Below are positions 1 through 7,831 of a stretch of 64,000 nt of DNA, in pieces. Source of the DNA: Pseudomonas sp. MWU15-20650 (GTDB lineage Bacteria > Pseudomonadota > Gammaproteobacteria > Pseudomonadales > Pseudomonadaceae); assembly GCF_023242475.1 (NCBI RefSeq), contig NZ_JALJFG010000028.1, positions 22,350-86,349 on the forward strand, written 5' to 3'. The notes under the pieces were generated by a model, which saw only the letters and a list, made by a program, of their open reading frames with translations, did not search any database and was not told the origin of the DNA. Numbering within the stretch: position 1 is the stretch's first letter; each line of letters begins with the position of its first letter. Made by a program: the position numbers and the translations under genes.

Positions 1-408
1 GACCAGGCGCTCCAGGCAGAACAGCCCGAGGCTGGCGAAGTACCACGCCACCAGGTTGCGCGGGCTCAGCAGCGGGAACATCTGCAGGATCTGGTACATG
101 AACAGCAGGATGCAGAATGCCGCGGACCAGGCCACGATATTGGCCCGCAGGCGCAGGCGATTGCTGAACAAATCTTCAGAGTAGGTGCCCAGGGCCTGGA
201 ACAGAATAATGGTCAGGATCGCGAAAAACAGCAGCAAGCCGAGGAGGTGAGGACGCAGCTCGGGGTCCATTGGGTCGAGAACAAATATCAGCACCAGCGG
301 CGGCAGGATGGCGGTCACGCCGTGGACCAATTTGACGAAAACAACAAAAAACTCAACAAAACCTGCACGGGTCAGAAACAAGCTAACGACTGACGACTTC
401 TCTCGCAT
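1..408 (-). CDS. Polyprenyl glycosylphosphotransferase, N-terminal part (runs off window)
   Basis: The first 136 codons of a membrane protein are read on the minus strand from an ATG at 408, with GAGGGA about seven bases upstream. Four hydrophobic segments (about residues 18-41, 51-70, 86-105 and 117-134) and the spaced G-x-Y-S, S-P-R-N and L-E-R-L signatures resemble the N-terminal membrane region of undecaprenyl-phosphate sugar phosphotransferases (WcaJ/PslA type). These start exopolysaccharide repeat units at the inner membrane. The catalytic C-terminal domain lies outside the window, so the family call is inferred from the N-terminus only; another polytopic membrane protein is possible. 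Confidence 0.55.
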   Translation of the reverse strand, partial: MREKSSVVSLFLTRAGFVEFFVVFVKLVHGVTAILPPLVLIFVLDPMDPELRPHLLGLLLFFAILTIILFQALGTYSEDLFSNRLRLRANIVAWSAAFCILLFMYQILQMFPLLSPRNLVAWYFASLGLFCLERLV

Positions 409-868
409 ACAAATATCCCTCATTGCACACCAGACGCAGGCGGTTGCGAGCTACTCTGGGTAAAGCGCAACTATTCGTTCAAATGGGGCGATCCAAATGA
501 AGGAGTTTTGCGGGGGCAGTGGCTAAAGGAGCTTTCCTTTTACTGGCTTAGTCAATAATTTGACCGGAATGCGAAGAGAGTATCATAGACACGCTAATTA
601 GTCTTTTATGTGTCATTTTGTTGACTTTCCTTGTGCGGGTACTCGATCTCGGTGAGTGATTTTGAGTGTAGGAACAAATGTGAGAATTTTCCTGTTTGAC
701 GGGAAAACCTTTTGAAGGGCGATGGCGAGAGGGGAAAAGAGGCGTCTTTGAGTCTCGAAAGGGCCCGCAAGCCCTTTAAAACCGCCCCCAGCGCGCGCTC
801 TAGTTCCGGTGGCTTGTAGAAGGGAGTACGTGCAGCGGCGGCTGCACCGTCAAACTATTGGAGCGTCA
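409..868. other. Intergenic region upstream of the polyprenyl transferase gene
   Basis: About 460 bases without a supported gene separate this gene from the convergent-side end of inhA. It should hold the promoter of the minus-strand exopolysaccharide gene. A 7-bp stem (AAAGGGC/GCCCTTT, about 757-776) is present but has no T-run, so I do not call it a terminator. No convincing -35/-10 pair or known operator was recognised. Confidence 0.5.
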
Positions 869-1549
869 TCAGCCTAACCGCGCCGCCGCCCGCGCCACGA
901 TCTCACCCCGTATGCGGCGTGACTCCGCCGTGCGCTTGTGGGCTTCTTCCAGTACATGGGCAGGCGCGGTATCAGGGCTGCCCGAGTCAAACGGCGGCGC
1001 GGGTGCGTATTCGATCTGCAACTGCACGTGTTGCGCGACGGCCTCGCCGTACAGCTCCGCCGCCAGCGTCAGGGCGAAGTCGATCCCGGCGGTGATGCCA
1101 CCCCCGGTGAACAGGTTGCCGTCCCGTACTACGCGCGCTTGCACCGGGATTGCGCCGAGCGGGGCGAGCAGGTCGTGGTACGCCCAGTGCGTGGTCGCCT
1201 TGCGACCGCGCAGCAAACCGGCCGCACCGAGTACCAGTGAGCCGGTGCACACCGAGGTCACGTAGCGTGCGGTCTGGGCCTGTGTCTTGAGAAAGCCCAG
1301 GGTTTGCGGGTCTTCCATCAACGCACCGACGCCGGCACCGCCCGGCACACATATCACGTCGAGCTGCGGGCAATCGGCATAGGTCATGGTCGGGGTGAAC
1401 ACCAAGCCAGTACTCGACGTGATTGGCGCCAGGTCTTTCCACACCAGGTGCATCTGCACGTCCGGCAGCGAGCCCAGCACGTCATAGGGGCCGGTAAGGT
1501 CCAGTTGCTGGATACCGGGGAACAACAGGAAGCCGATCTGCAAGGTCAT
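869..1549 (-). CDS. inhA: Isonitrile hydratase (DJ-1/PfpI family)
   Basis: A 226-residue cytoplasmic enzyme expected to hydrate isonitriles to N-substituted formamides. The sequence is a single DJ-1/PfpI domain. The nucleophile elbow V-T-S-V-C-T-G-S near residue 100 supplies the reactive Cys, and the C-terminal half carries T-T-H-W-A-Y and G-G-G-I-T-A-G-I-D as in Pseudomonas InhA. Length matches that family (about 228). It is divergent from a GlxA-type regulator whose sensor domain has the same fold, so the regulator may control it. The ribosome-binding site is weak. Alternative: another class I amidotransferase-like protein. Confidence 0.85.
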   Translation of the reverse strand: MTLQIGFLLFPGIQQLDLTGPYDVLGSLPDVQMHLVWKDLAPITSSTGLVFTPTMTYADCPQLDVICVPGGAGVGALMEDPQTLGFLKTQAQTARYVTSVCTGSLVLGAAGLLRGRKATTHWAYHDLLAPLGAIPVQARVVRDGNLFTGGGITAGIDFALTLAAELYGEAVAQHVQLQIEYAPAPPFDSGSPDTAPAHVLEEAHKRTAESRRIRGEIVARAAARLG

Positions 1550-1639
1550 GGATGAAGTGCCTATAAAGAGGTGGACGGCTTCACTCTAGAGGCCTAGCCT
1601 TTGGCGAATACGCCATTGAACCCACAAATCACGCCAATC

Positions 1640-2608
1640 ATGACCCGAATCGTTCATGTACTCGCTTTTGATAACGCACAGGTGCTCGATGTGACCGGGC
1701 CGTTGCAGGTGTTCGCTTCGGCCAATGACCTGGCCCGCCAGCGTGGCTTGCCGTTGCCCTATGCCGTCAGCGTGATCGCCGGCCCACCGGGGCCGGTGAT
1801 GACCTCCGCCGGCCTGGCGCTGGTGGCTGAGCCGTTGCCTGCGCTCGATACACCGTGCGATACCCTGGTGGTCGCCGGTGGCTGGGGCGTGTACGGTGCC
1901 GCCGAAGATCCCGCGCTGGTGGAGTGGGTCCGCGAAAAGTCCCGGCACACCCGGCGCATGGCCTCGGTGTGCACCGGAGCTTTTTTGCTGGCCGCCAGCG
2001 GCCTGCTCGACGGCTGCCGCGTGGCTACCCACTGGACACGCTGCGAAGAACTGGCGCGTAGGTTTCCGGCGCTGACGGTGGAGGCCAATCCGATCTTTAT
2101 CCAGCAAGGCGCGGTGTGGACGTCGGCCGGCGTAACCGCCGGCATCGACCTGTGCCTGGCCCTGGTGGAAGAAGATCTGGGCCGCGCCGTGGCCCTGGAC
2201 GTGGCGCGGCATTTGGTGGTGTTTCTCAAGCGCCCTGGCGGTCAGTCGCAATTTAGCGTGACGTTGTCCCTGCAAAAGAGCGACAGCCGTTTTGCCGAAT
2301 TGCATGCCTGGATCGCCGAACACCTGACGCTGGAGTTAACTATTGCGACCCTGGCGGCTCAGGCCGGCATGAGCGAGCGCAGCTTTGTTCGGCACTACCG
2401 CACCGAGACCGGCCAGACCCCGGCGCGGGCGGTCGAACTGATCCGCGTCGAAACCGCACGACGGCAGTTGGCCGATAGTGCGACGTCGATCAAACGCATC
2501 GCCCTGCAGTGCGGTTTTGGTTGTGAAGAGACCTTGCGCCGCAGTTTTTTACGCGTCCTGTCGGTGACGCCCCAGGCTTATCGCGAACGTTTTTCACCGA
2601 TGGCCTAG
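1640..2608 (+). CDS. GlxA-family AraC-type transcriptional regulator
   Basis: A 322-residue regulator with an N-terminal DJ-1/PfpI-like domain (about 1-190, with V-C-T-G-A-F at the elbow) and a C-terminal AraC double helix-turn-helix (about 225-315, ending in S-V-T-P-Q-A-Y-R-E-R-F). Such proteins sense small molecules and activate nearby catabolic genes. The ATG at 1640 is preferred because M-T-R-I-V-H-V begins the first strand of the domain; a TTG at 1601 would add 13 residues. It is divergent from inhA, which suggests control of that gene, but no operator was identified. Confidence 0.8.
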   Translation: MTRIVHVLAFDNAQVLDVTGPLQVFASANDLARQRGLPLPYAVSVIAGPPGPVMTSAGLALVAEPLPALDTPCDTLVVAGGWGVYGAAEDPALVEWVREKSRHTRRMASVCTGAFLLAASGLLDGCRVATHWTRCEELARRFPALTVEANPIFIQQGAVWTSAGVTAGIDLCLALVEEDLGRAVALDVARHLVVFLKRPGGQSQFSVTLSLQKSDSRFAELHAWIAEHLTLELTIATLAAQAGMSERSFVRHYRTETGQTPARAVELIRVETARRQLADSATSIKRIALQCGFGCEETLRRSFLRVLSVTPQAYRERFSPMA

Positions 2609-2615
2609 CCCCAAT

Positions 2616-2712
2616 GCCAGTCAGTTAAGGGTGAACGCTGTATTTGTGGCGAGGGAGCAAGCACCCTCGCCACAGGTTACTTTCTAGCCTTTCTCCTTCT
2701 TAACTGACTGGC
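2616..2712. repeat. REP palindrome bracketed by 14-bp perfect inverted repeats
   Basis: GCCAGTCAGTTAAG (2616-2629) and its exact inverse complement (2699-2712) enclose a REP palindrome at 2645-2674 (arms TGTGGCGAGGG/CCCTCGCCACA around a short AGCAAGCA centre). The REP core is the P. fluorescens type. The hairpin could also act as a transcript end for the upstream regulator gene. The flanking repeats give the unit the shape of a roughly 100-bp miniature element; no clear target duplication is visible. Confidence 0.7.
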
Positions 2713-2810
2713 TGTTAGGGCTTGTCCCACGTAGCGCCCCCAAAGAAGGACGAATGCGGTGTAGCAGATACTCCATCGTTGACTCCTATAGGTTGGCGCG
2801 GTTCAGCGTC

Positions 2811-4637
2811 TCACGGTTGCCACACCGTCTTCTCGCCGCTGAGCTTACGGTCCAGAAATGTCGCCGCACTGATCAGCGCCAAATGGCTCAACGCCTGGGG
2901 GGTATTGCCCAGATGATGTGCCTGGCTGTCGAACTCCTCGGCATACAGCCCGAGTGGGTTGGCGTACCGCAGCAGTTGTTCGAATTCCAGATGGGCTTTT
3001 TCGACTTGGCCTGCGCGAGCCAGGCATTCGACGTACCAGAACGAGCAGGCGGCAAAAGCACCTTCTGTGCCTTGCAGCCCATCGATCTGGCTGTCGTCGT
3101 TGCGGTAGCGATAGACCATGCCATCGCGGACCAGGCTTTTCTGGATCGCCTCCAGCGTCGACAACCAACGTGGGTCAGTGGCTGCGACGAAGCGCACCAG
3201 CGGCATCAGCAGCATCGAACCGTCGAGGGCAGTGCTGCCGATATGCTGCACGAAATGCCCGCGCTCTTCGTTCCAGAAGTTGCTCCAGATATCGGCATGA
3301 ATGGCCTGGCGTGTTTCGTCCCAACGGGCGAACGGGGCGGGCAGTGAGCGCTTGGAGGCCAATCGAATCGCACGGTCCAGCGCCACCCAGCACATCAGGC
3401 GAGAATGCAGGAAGTGATGTTGTTCGCCGCGCATCTCCCAGATACCAACGTCTTTGCGGTTCCAGATTTCACACACTTGGTCGGCCACTTCCACCGTGTG
3501 TTTCCAGCCCTCATGGGAGATGGCTTCACCATATTTGTTGACGAGGTAAACCGCGTCCATCAGCTCGCCGTAGATATCCAGCTGGATCTGGTCGAACGCC
3601 TCATTGCCCACCCGGACCGGTTTGGCGCCGCCATGGCCGCTCAAATGGTCCAGAGTGGTCTCCGGCAGTTGTTGGCGGCCGTCGATGCCATACAGGATGT
3701 TGAGCTTGGTCGGCAGGCCGCAGCCATCACTGACCCGGCCCTTGAGCCAGCGCATGTAGCTGTTGGCTTCGTCAACAAAGCCTAGGCGCATGAACGCGTA
3801 GACGGTGAACGAGGCGTCGCGGATCCAGGTGTAGCGGTAGTCCCAGTTACGTTCGCCAGCGGGTGTCTCGGGCAGGCCGAAAGTGGCGGCAGCGATGATT
3901 GCGCCGTGTTTGCGCGAGGTCAAAAGCTTCAGCGCCAGGGCCGAGCGGTTGACCATTTCACGCCAGCGCCCTCGGTAATTCGATTGCGCGATCCAGCCGC
4001 GCCAGAACGTCAAGGTGCGTTCCAGGTACAGGTCGGTGCAGTCATTGATCACGCGCGGGTCATCCTCGCCACCGAGGACGAATTCGGCGCTTTCGTCCTG
4101 GACCAGGGTGAAGCTGGCCACTGCCGTATCTTTTTCCAGGGTCAACGGGTGGCTGCCAACCAGGCGCAAGCCGGGCTGGCCGTCGGCGGTGAATCGCACG
4201 CCGGCATCGTCGGCCGTGGCGTGCGTGGTGGCCCGGGCGTAGTCATGGCGCACGGCGCAGCGCAGCTGGAGCGTTGCCTGGCCGCTGACCACGCGTACCC
4301 GGCGAATCAGCAGCGGCAGCTCGTCGACGTCTTCGCTGACTGCAAGCAGGTCGGTGACTTCCACCACTGCCTTATCGCTCAGCCAGCGGGTTTGCAGCAC
4401 GTTGGTGTCGGGTAGGTAGATTTGCTCGCGGCGAGCATCGGGCAGCACGGGCTTGAGTTGGAAAACGCCCGCGTCGGGTGTATCGAGCAGGGAGCAGAAG
4501 ATCGATGGGCTATCGAATTCCGGCCAGCAAAAAAAGTCGATGCTGCCTTGGTCGTTCACCAGTGCCGCACTGCGCATATCGCCGATGATGCCGTGGGCAT
4601 CAATGGCACTTTGCGGTTCGTTATCGAAATCAACCAT
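2811..4637 (-). CDS. Glycoside hydrolase family 15 protein (glucoamylase/trehalase-like)
   Basis: A 608-residue enzyme with an N-terminal trehalase-like beta domain (about 10-220; S-I-D-F-F-C-W-P near the start) and a C-terminal (alpha/alpha)6 GH15 domain with R-N-W-D-Y-R-Y-T-W-I-R-D and a later G-T-E-G-A-F. Bacterial members release glucose from trehalose or alpha-glucans; substrate cannot be set from sequence. No signal peptide is seen, so it is probably cytoplasmic. ATG 4637 has GGAG at good distance; GTG 4643 is the longer alternative. It overlaps the end of the upstream SDR gene by 8 bp, implying one operon. Confidence 0.82.
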   Translation of the reverse strand: MVDFDNEPQSAIDAHGIIGDMRSAALVNDQGSIDFFCWPEFDSPSIFCSLLDTPDAGVFQLKPVLPDARREQIYLPDTNVLQTRWLSDKAVVEVTDLLAVSEDVDELPLLIRRVRVVSGQATLQLRCAVRHDYARATTHATADDAGVRFTADGQPGLRLVGSHPLTLEKDTAVASFTLVQDESAEFVLGGEDDPRVINDCTDLYLERTLTFWRGWIAQSNYRGRWREMVNRSALALKLLTSRKHGAIIAAATFGLPETPAGERNWDYRYTWIRDASFTVYAFMRLGFVDEANSYMRWLKGRVSDGCGLPTKLNILYGIDGRQQLPETTLDHLSGHGGAKPVRVGNEAFDQIQLDIYGELMDAVYLVNKYGEAISHEGWKHTVEVADQVCEIWNRKDVGIWEMRGEQHHFLHSRLMCWVALDRAIRLASKRSLPAPFARWDETRQAIHADIWSNFWNEERGHFVQHIGSTALDGSMLLMPLVRFVAATDPRWLSTLEAIQKSLVRDGMVYRYRNDDSQIDGLQGTEGAFAACSFWYVECLARAGQVEKAHLEFEQLLRYANPLGLYAEEFDSQAHHLGNTPQALSHLALISAATFLDRKLSGEKTVWQP

Positions 4638-5430
4638 TGCCACGAAACTCCGGATAAAGGCTCATGCCGCCATCAACAAACAGCGTACTGCCAACCACAT
4701 AATCAGAGGCGTCGCTTGCCAGCCACACCACCGCGTTGGCCACGTCTTCCACGTCGCCTACCCGGCCGTAGGGGATCAATTTGAGCAACTCTTTTTCAGC
4801 AGCGCCTTCGGTGGCCGCGCGGTTGATCGCTGTGCGAATCGCCCCCGGCGCAATGCCGTTGATGCGAATGCGCTGCTCGCTGACTTCCTGGGCGAGGGTG
4901 CGCATCAGCATCTCGACGCCGCCCTTGGACGCGGCATAGTTCACATGCCCGGCCCACGGGATGATTTGATGCACCGAGCTCATATGGATGATTTTGCCGG
5001 CGGCGCGTGAAACGCCATTGCGCACGCCTTGGCGGTTGAAGATTCGCACGGCGGCGCGCGCGCAGAGGAATTGACCGGTGAGGTTGACGCCGATGACGGT
5101 GTTCCAATCGTCGAGGGTCATGTCGACGAGGTTGGCATCTTTTTGCAAGCCGGAGTTGGCCACCAGAATATCCAAATGGCCGAAGGCGTCGAGGGTCTGG
5201 GCGAACAGGCGTTCAACGTCGGCTTCTTTGGACACATCGCCGCCAACGGCAATCGCCTGGCCGCCGCTGGCGTTGATCTGTGCGGCCAACGCCTCGGCCG
5301 GTGCCGCCTGGGAGTTGTAGTTCAGTACCACCGCCGCACCGGCTTCGGCCAGGGCCTTGGCGGCACCCGCGCCGATACCGGAACTGGCGCCGGTGACGAT
5401 GGCTACTTGCTGCTCCAGCGATATGCGCAT
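4630..5430 (-). CDS. SDR-family oxidoreductase (glucose 1-dehydrogenase-like)
   Basis: A 266-residue classical short-chain dehydrogenase. T-G-A-S-S-G-I-G near residue 14 is the dinucleotide-binding loop, and the catalytic Tyr and Lys sit in N-Y-A-A-S-K. The C-terminus ends in the common F-V-D-G-G-M motif. It resembles glucose 1-dehydrogenases that oxidise glucose to gluconolactone with NAD(P). Being first in a two-gene overlap with a GH15 enzyme, it may act on the glucose released by its partner; that link is inference. An AAGGTGG ribosome-binding site supports the ATG at 5430. Confidence 0.8.
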   Translation of the reverse strand: MRISLEQQVAIVTGASSGIGAGAAKALAEAGAAVVLNYNSQAAPAEALAAQINASGGQAIAVGGDVSKEADVERLFAQTLDAFGHLDILVANSGLQKDANLVDMTLDDWNTVIGVNLTGQFLCARAAVRIFNRQGVRNGVSRAAGKIIHMSSVHQIIPWAGHVNYAASKGGVEMLMRTLAQEVSEQRIRINGIAPGAIRTAINRAATEGAAEKELLKLIPYGRVGDVEDVANAVVWLASDASDYVVGSTLFVDGGMSLYPEFRGNG

Positions 5431-5457
5431 TTACAGGCCCACCTTTTTCTGCGAGTT

Positions 5458-5472
5458 CAGTTAGCTGACTGG
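5458..5472. repeat. Isolated near-palindrome resembling the 2616/2699 element ends
   Basis: CAGTTAGCTGACTGG is close to the terminal repeat of the 2616-2712 element (CAGTTAAG/CTTAACTGACTGG) and is itself nearly palindromic. It lies between a gene remnant and an intact operon, so it may be an excision scar or solo end. It is short, and chance similarity cannot be excluded. Confidence 0.3.
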
Positions 5473-5518
5473 TGGGGGCGGGTACAAGTTCAGCGGTTGT
5501 GCAGGCTCTCAACAAACA

Positions 5519-5724
5519 TCAGGGTTCATGGCCTTTTAAATCAATAGTTTGTGCCGTAACGCAGTCTGCGCGTTCAATCATGTTGATAGACCGACGCACT
5601 CCAATATCGACTGCCGTTATGCCGTTGGCGAGTCCAGCCGTTTGCCCGCAGTCGTTGGGCAAGATTTTTCGGTCGCGGCCATATTGGGCTGGCCGTGACG
5701 CATCAGGATGATGGTCTTGCTCAC
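5519..5724 (-). pseudogene. Remnant of a histidine phosphatase gene (5' end, frameshifted and truncated)
   Basis: A GTG at 5724 overlaps the stop of the upstream epimerase gene (GTGA) and reads S-K-T-I-I-L-M-R-H-G-Q-P-N, the start of an RHG-motif histidine phosphatase. The frame closes after about 28 codons. Adding one base in the five-A run (T-run 5665-5669 on the plus strand) opens a frame that continues to the TGA at 5519, ending in K-G-H-E-P. Even so only about 68 codons remain, where the family needs about 160-200. It is read as the former second gene of the epimerase operon, broken by a 1-bp slip and loss of the 3' part. Confidence 0.6.
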
Positions 5725-6773
5725 TGGGTATTTTCGTCCTTGTTTCGTTTAAACCAGCCGTGTTTCCAATACCACGCCAGAGTGTCAGAAATGGTCTCCT
5801 CCAACACTCGAAAACTCAGGCCAAGCTCCTGTTCACTCTTGCGGTGATTAAAGCAGGTACGGTGCTCCTCCCGTATCAAGAGGCGCACGGTTGCCAGGCT
5901 CAACAAAATAGGCTTGCCGGTAAGGCGCGCGTAGATCTCCTGCACGGTCGCCACAAGGTATAGCGCGGGCACTGGCAGTTGCCGAGCCGGGGTTTTGACG
6001 CCCGCTATACGTCCCAGGGCCGGTACCAACTGGCGCATGGTCAAGTTCCGACCGGCTGCGAGATAGCGTTCTCCTCGGCGTCCGTGTTTGGCTGCGGCAA
6101 TCTGAGCCCGTGCCACATCACGGGCATCGACCACGGAGAAGGTGCCGGGGATCAGCCCGGGCAACTTGCCGTTGACGACATCGTTGACCAGTTGTCCCGA
6201 GGAGGTCGGGCCCATGTCGCCAGGCCCCCACATCCAGCCGGGCAGAACCATGCAGGCATGCATCTGGGGGTGCGTTTCAAGGAACGTCAAGACGACACGG
6301 TCGGCGAGGATCTTGCTGCGGTAGTAGTCATCCGCATCGGCTTCGGACCGCAGGCAGGTCTCATCGATAGAGGTGCCAGGGGCCCCGTCGAGCACGGCGA
6401 TCGAAGAGGTCTGGACGAACCGGCGTATCCCTGCGCGGTAGGCGTGGTGAAGCAGGTCTCGCGTACCGGCGACATTGATCTTTTCGAGCGCTGCCCAGTG
6501 GTTGCCACCTTTGTAGTTATCGCGAAAGAACGCCGCCGTATGAAACACCGTATCGCAGCCTTGCAGCGATGTTGCGAACGCGTCGATATCGGCCATGTCA
6601 CCCACGACCAGCTCCACATCCGGGAGGTCTTTGAACTGCTGCTCACCTTTGGTTTTTGAGCGAACCAGGGCTTTGACGGCGTAGCCATGTGCGACCAGTT
6701 CCCGCACCAGGTTGTTTCCCAGCAGGCCGGTTGCACCCGTCACGAATGTGTTGCGCATCGGGGCCGTAGTCAT
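5721..6773 (-). CDS. NAD-dependent epimerase/dehydratase family protein (dihydroflavonol reductase-like)
   Basis: An extended SDR of about 350 residues. T-G-A-T-G-L-L-G near the N-terminus is the G-x-x-G-x-x-G cofactor loop; the catalytic Tyr/Lys pair is in D-Y-Y-R-S-K. Its overall plan matches bacterial dihydroflavonol-4-reductase-like proteins, which reduce ketones or aldehydes with NADPH; the substrate is unknown. ATG 6773 follows GGAATGGAAAGT; ATG 6782 (three residues longer) is equally plausible, and still longer starts would run into the divergent LysR promoter. A truncated phosphatase gene follows with a stop/start overlap. Confidence 0.75.
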   Translation of the reverse strand: MTTAPMRNTFVTGATGLLGNNLVRELVAHGYAVKALVRSKTKGEQQFKDLPDVELVVGDMADIDAFATSLQGCDTVFHTAAFFRDNYKGGNHWAALEKINVAGTRDLLHHAYRAGIRRFVQTSSIAVLDGAPGTSIDETCLRSEADADDYYRSKILADRVVLTFLETHPQMHACMVLPGWMWGPGDMGPTSSGQLVNDVVNGKLPGLIPGTFSVVDARDVARAQIAAAKHGRRGERYLAAGRNLTMRQLVPALGRIAGVKTPARQLPVPALYLVATVQEIYARLTGKPILLSLATVRLLIREEHRTCFNHRKSEQELGLSFRVLEETISDTLAWYWKHGWFKRNKDENTQ

Positions 6774-6889
6774 ACTTTCCATTCCAGTCGTTTCGAGGGC
6801 CTGTAGATATACCGTTGAGACCCCGGCTGAAAAACAGCGACTACTGCATAATGGGTTTGCATATATGCACACCAGGGAGGATGGACGGT

Positions 6890-7831
6890 ATGGCGTTACA
6901 GGCAAATTGGGATGATCTTCGTCTGCTGTTGGCGGTCTCGCGGCGTGGCAGTTTTCTTCAAGCGGGGCAACTGCTGGGTATCGCGGCGTCTACGGTGTCC
7001 CGTCGCCTGACCCAACTGGAAGCTGCCCTGGGTGAGCTGCTCGTTGAGCGAGGCGTTGAGGGCTGCTGGTTGACCTCGCGGGGGCAATCGCTGGTGGACG
7101 TTGCCCTCGCGGCGGAAGCGGGCTTGAGACGCCAGGCGGCGACGGACTCGTCCGAGGTGCAAACCGCGTTATATGGCAATGTCCTGGTCAGTGCCGGAGA
7201 GGGCTTCTCTTCTTGTGTGTTGGAGGCCGCGAGTCGTTTCACTGCCCTGCATCCGCGCTGCTCCGTGGAGTTACTGGTCACTGCCGACTTTCACAAGATC
7301 GTCCGCGGTGTGGCGGATATTGCGATACGCACAGCGCATCTGGGCGAGCCATCGCTGATTTATCGACCCCTGGGCAAGCTTGCCTACGGCGTCTTCGCAG
7401 AGGCGGGGTATTTGAAGCGGTCTCCAGGGGTGACCCTGGCTACAGCGGTCAACATCGCCTTGCTTCCGCCGCTGGATATGTTGCCCCAGATGCGTGCCGC
7501 AAAGGCGGCGGGTCTGGACCGTGCTCAAATCAGCGTGAATTCGTTCGCCGTACAACTGGAGTCGGTGAGGAAGGGGATGGGCGTGGCTGTGCTGCCGCGT
7601 ATCCTGGCGAAGGACCTGACCGAAGTGTTCCAGGGGCTTGAACTTCCTGATATGGAGGTCTATCTGGTCACCCGGCCTCAGGCGTTGAAGCAGGCGCATA
7701 TCAAGTGTTTCTTTGACGTCTTGGCGCAGGTCATGCTCGAAGTCCTCTGCGTTGAAACGGTCGCTTCAGGGATGGGGGCTGAGACTGAGATTCGAGCCAG
7801 TCAGCCGGAACGCTTGAAAGGAAAAAAGTAG
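6890..7831 (+). CDS. LysR-family transcriptional regulator
   Basis: A 313-residue LysR regulator: winged helix in residues 1-60 (W-D-D-L-R-L-L-L-A-V, then A-A-S-T-V-S-R-R-L) and an effector-binding domain behind. The start is fixed by AGGGAGG at 6874-6880, nine bases before ATG 6890; the ATG at 6881 abuts that sequence and is too close. It is divergent from the epimerase and overlaps the downstream hydrolase by one base, so it probably regulates one or both. The inducer is unknown. Confidence 0.85.
   Translation: MALQANWDDLRLLLAVSRRGSFLQAGQLLGIAASTVSRRLTQLEAALGELLVERGVEGCWLTSRGQSLVDVALAAEAGLRRQAATDSSEVQTALYGNVLVSAGEGFSSCVLEAASRFTALHPRCSVELLVTADFHKIVRGVADIAIRTAHLGEPSLIYRPLGKLAYGVFAEAGYLKRSPGVTLATAVNIALLPPLDMLPQMRAAKAAGLDRAQISVNSFAVQLESVRKGMGVAVLPRILAKDLTEVFQGLELPDMEVYLVTRPQALKQAHIKCFFDVLAQVMLEVLCVETVASGMGAETEIRASQPERLKGKK

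Noticed and set aside
757..776. AAAGGGC/GCCCTTT hairpin in the first intergenic region
   Set aside because: Stem of only seven pairs and no T-run on either strand next to it.
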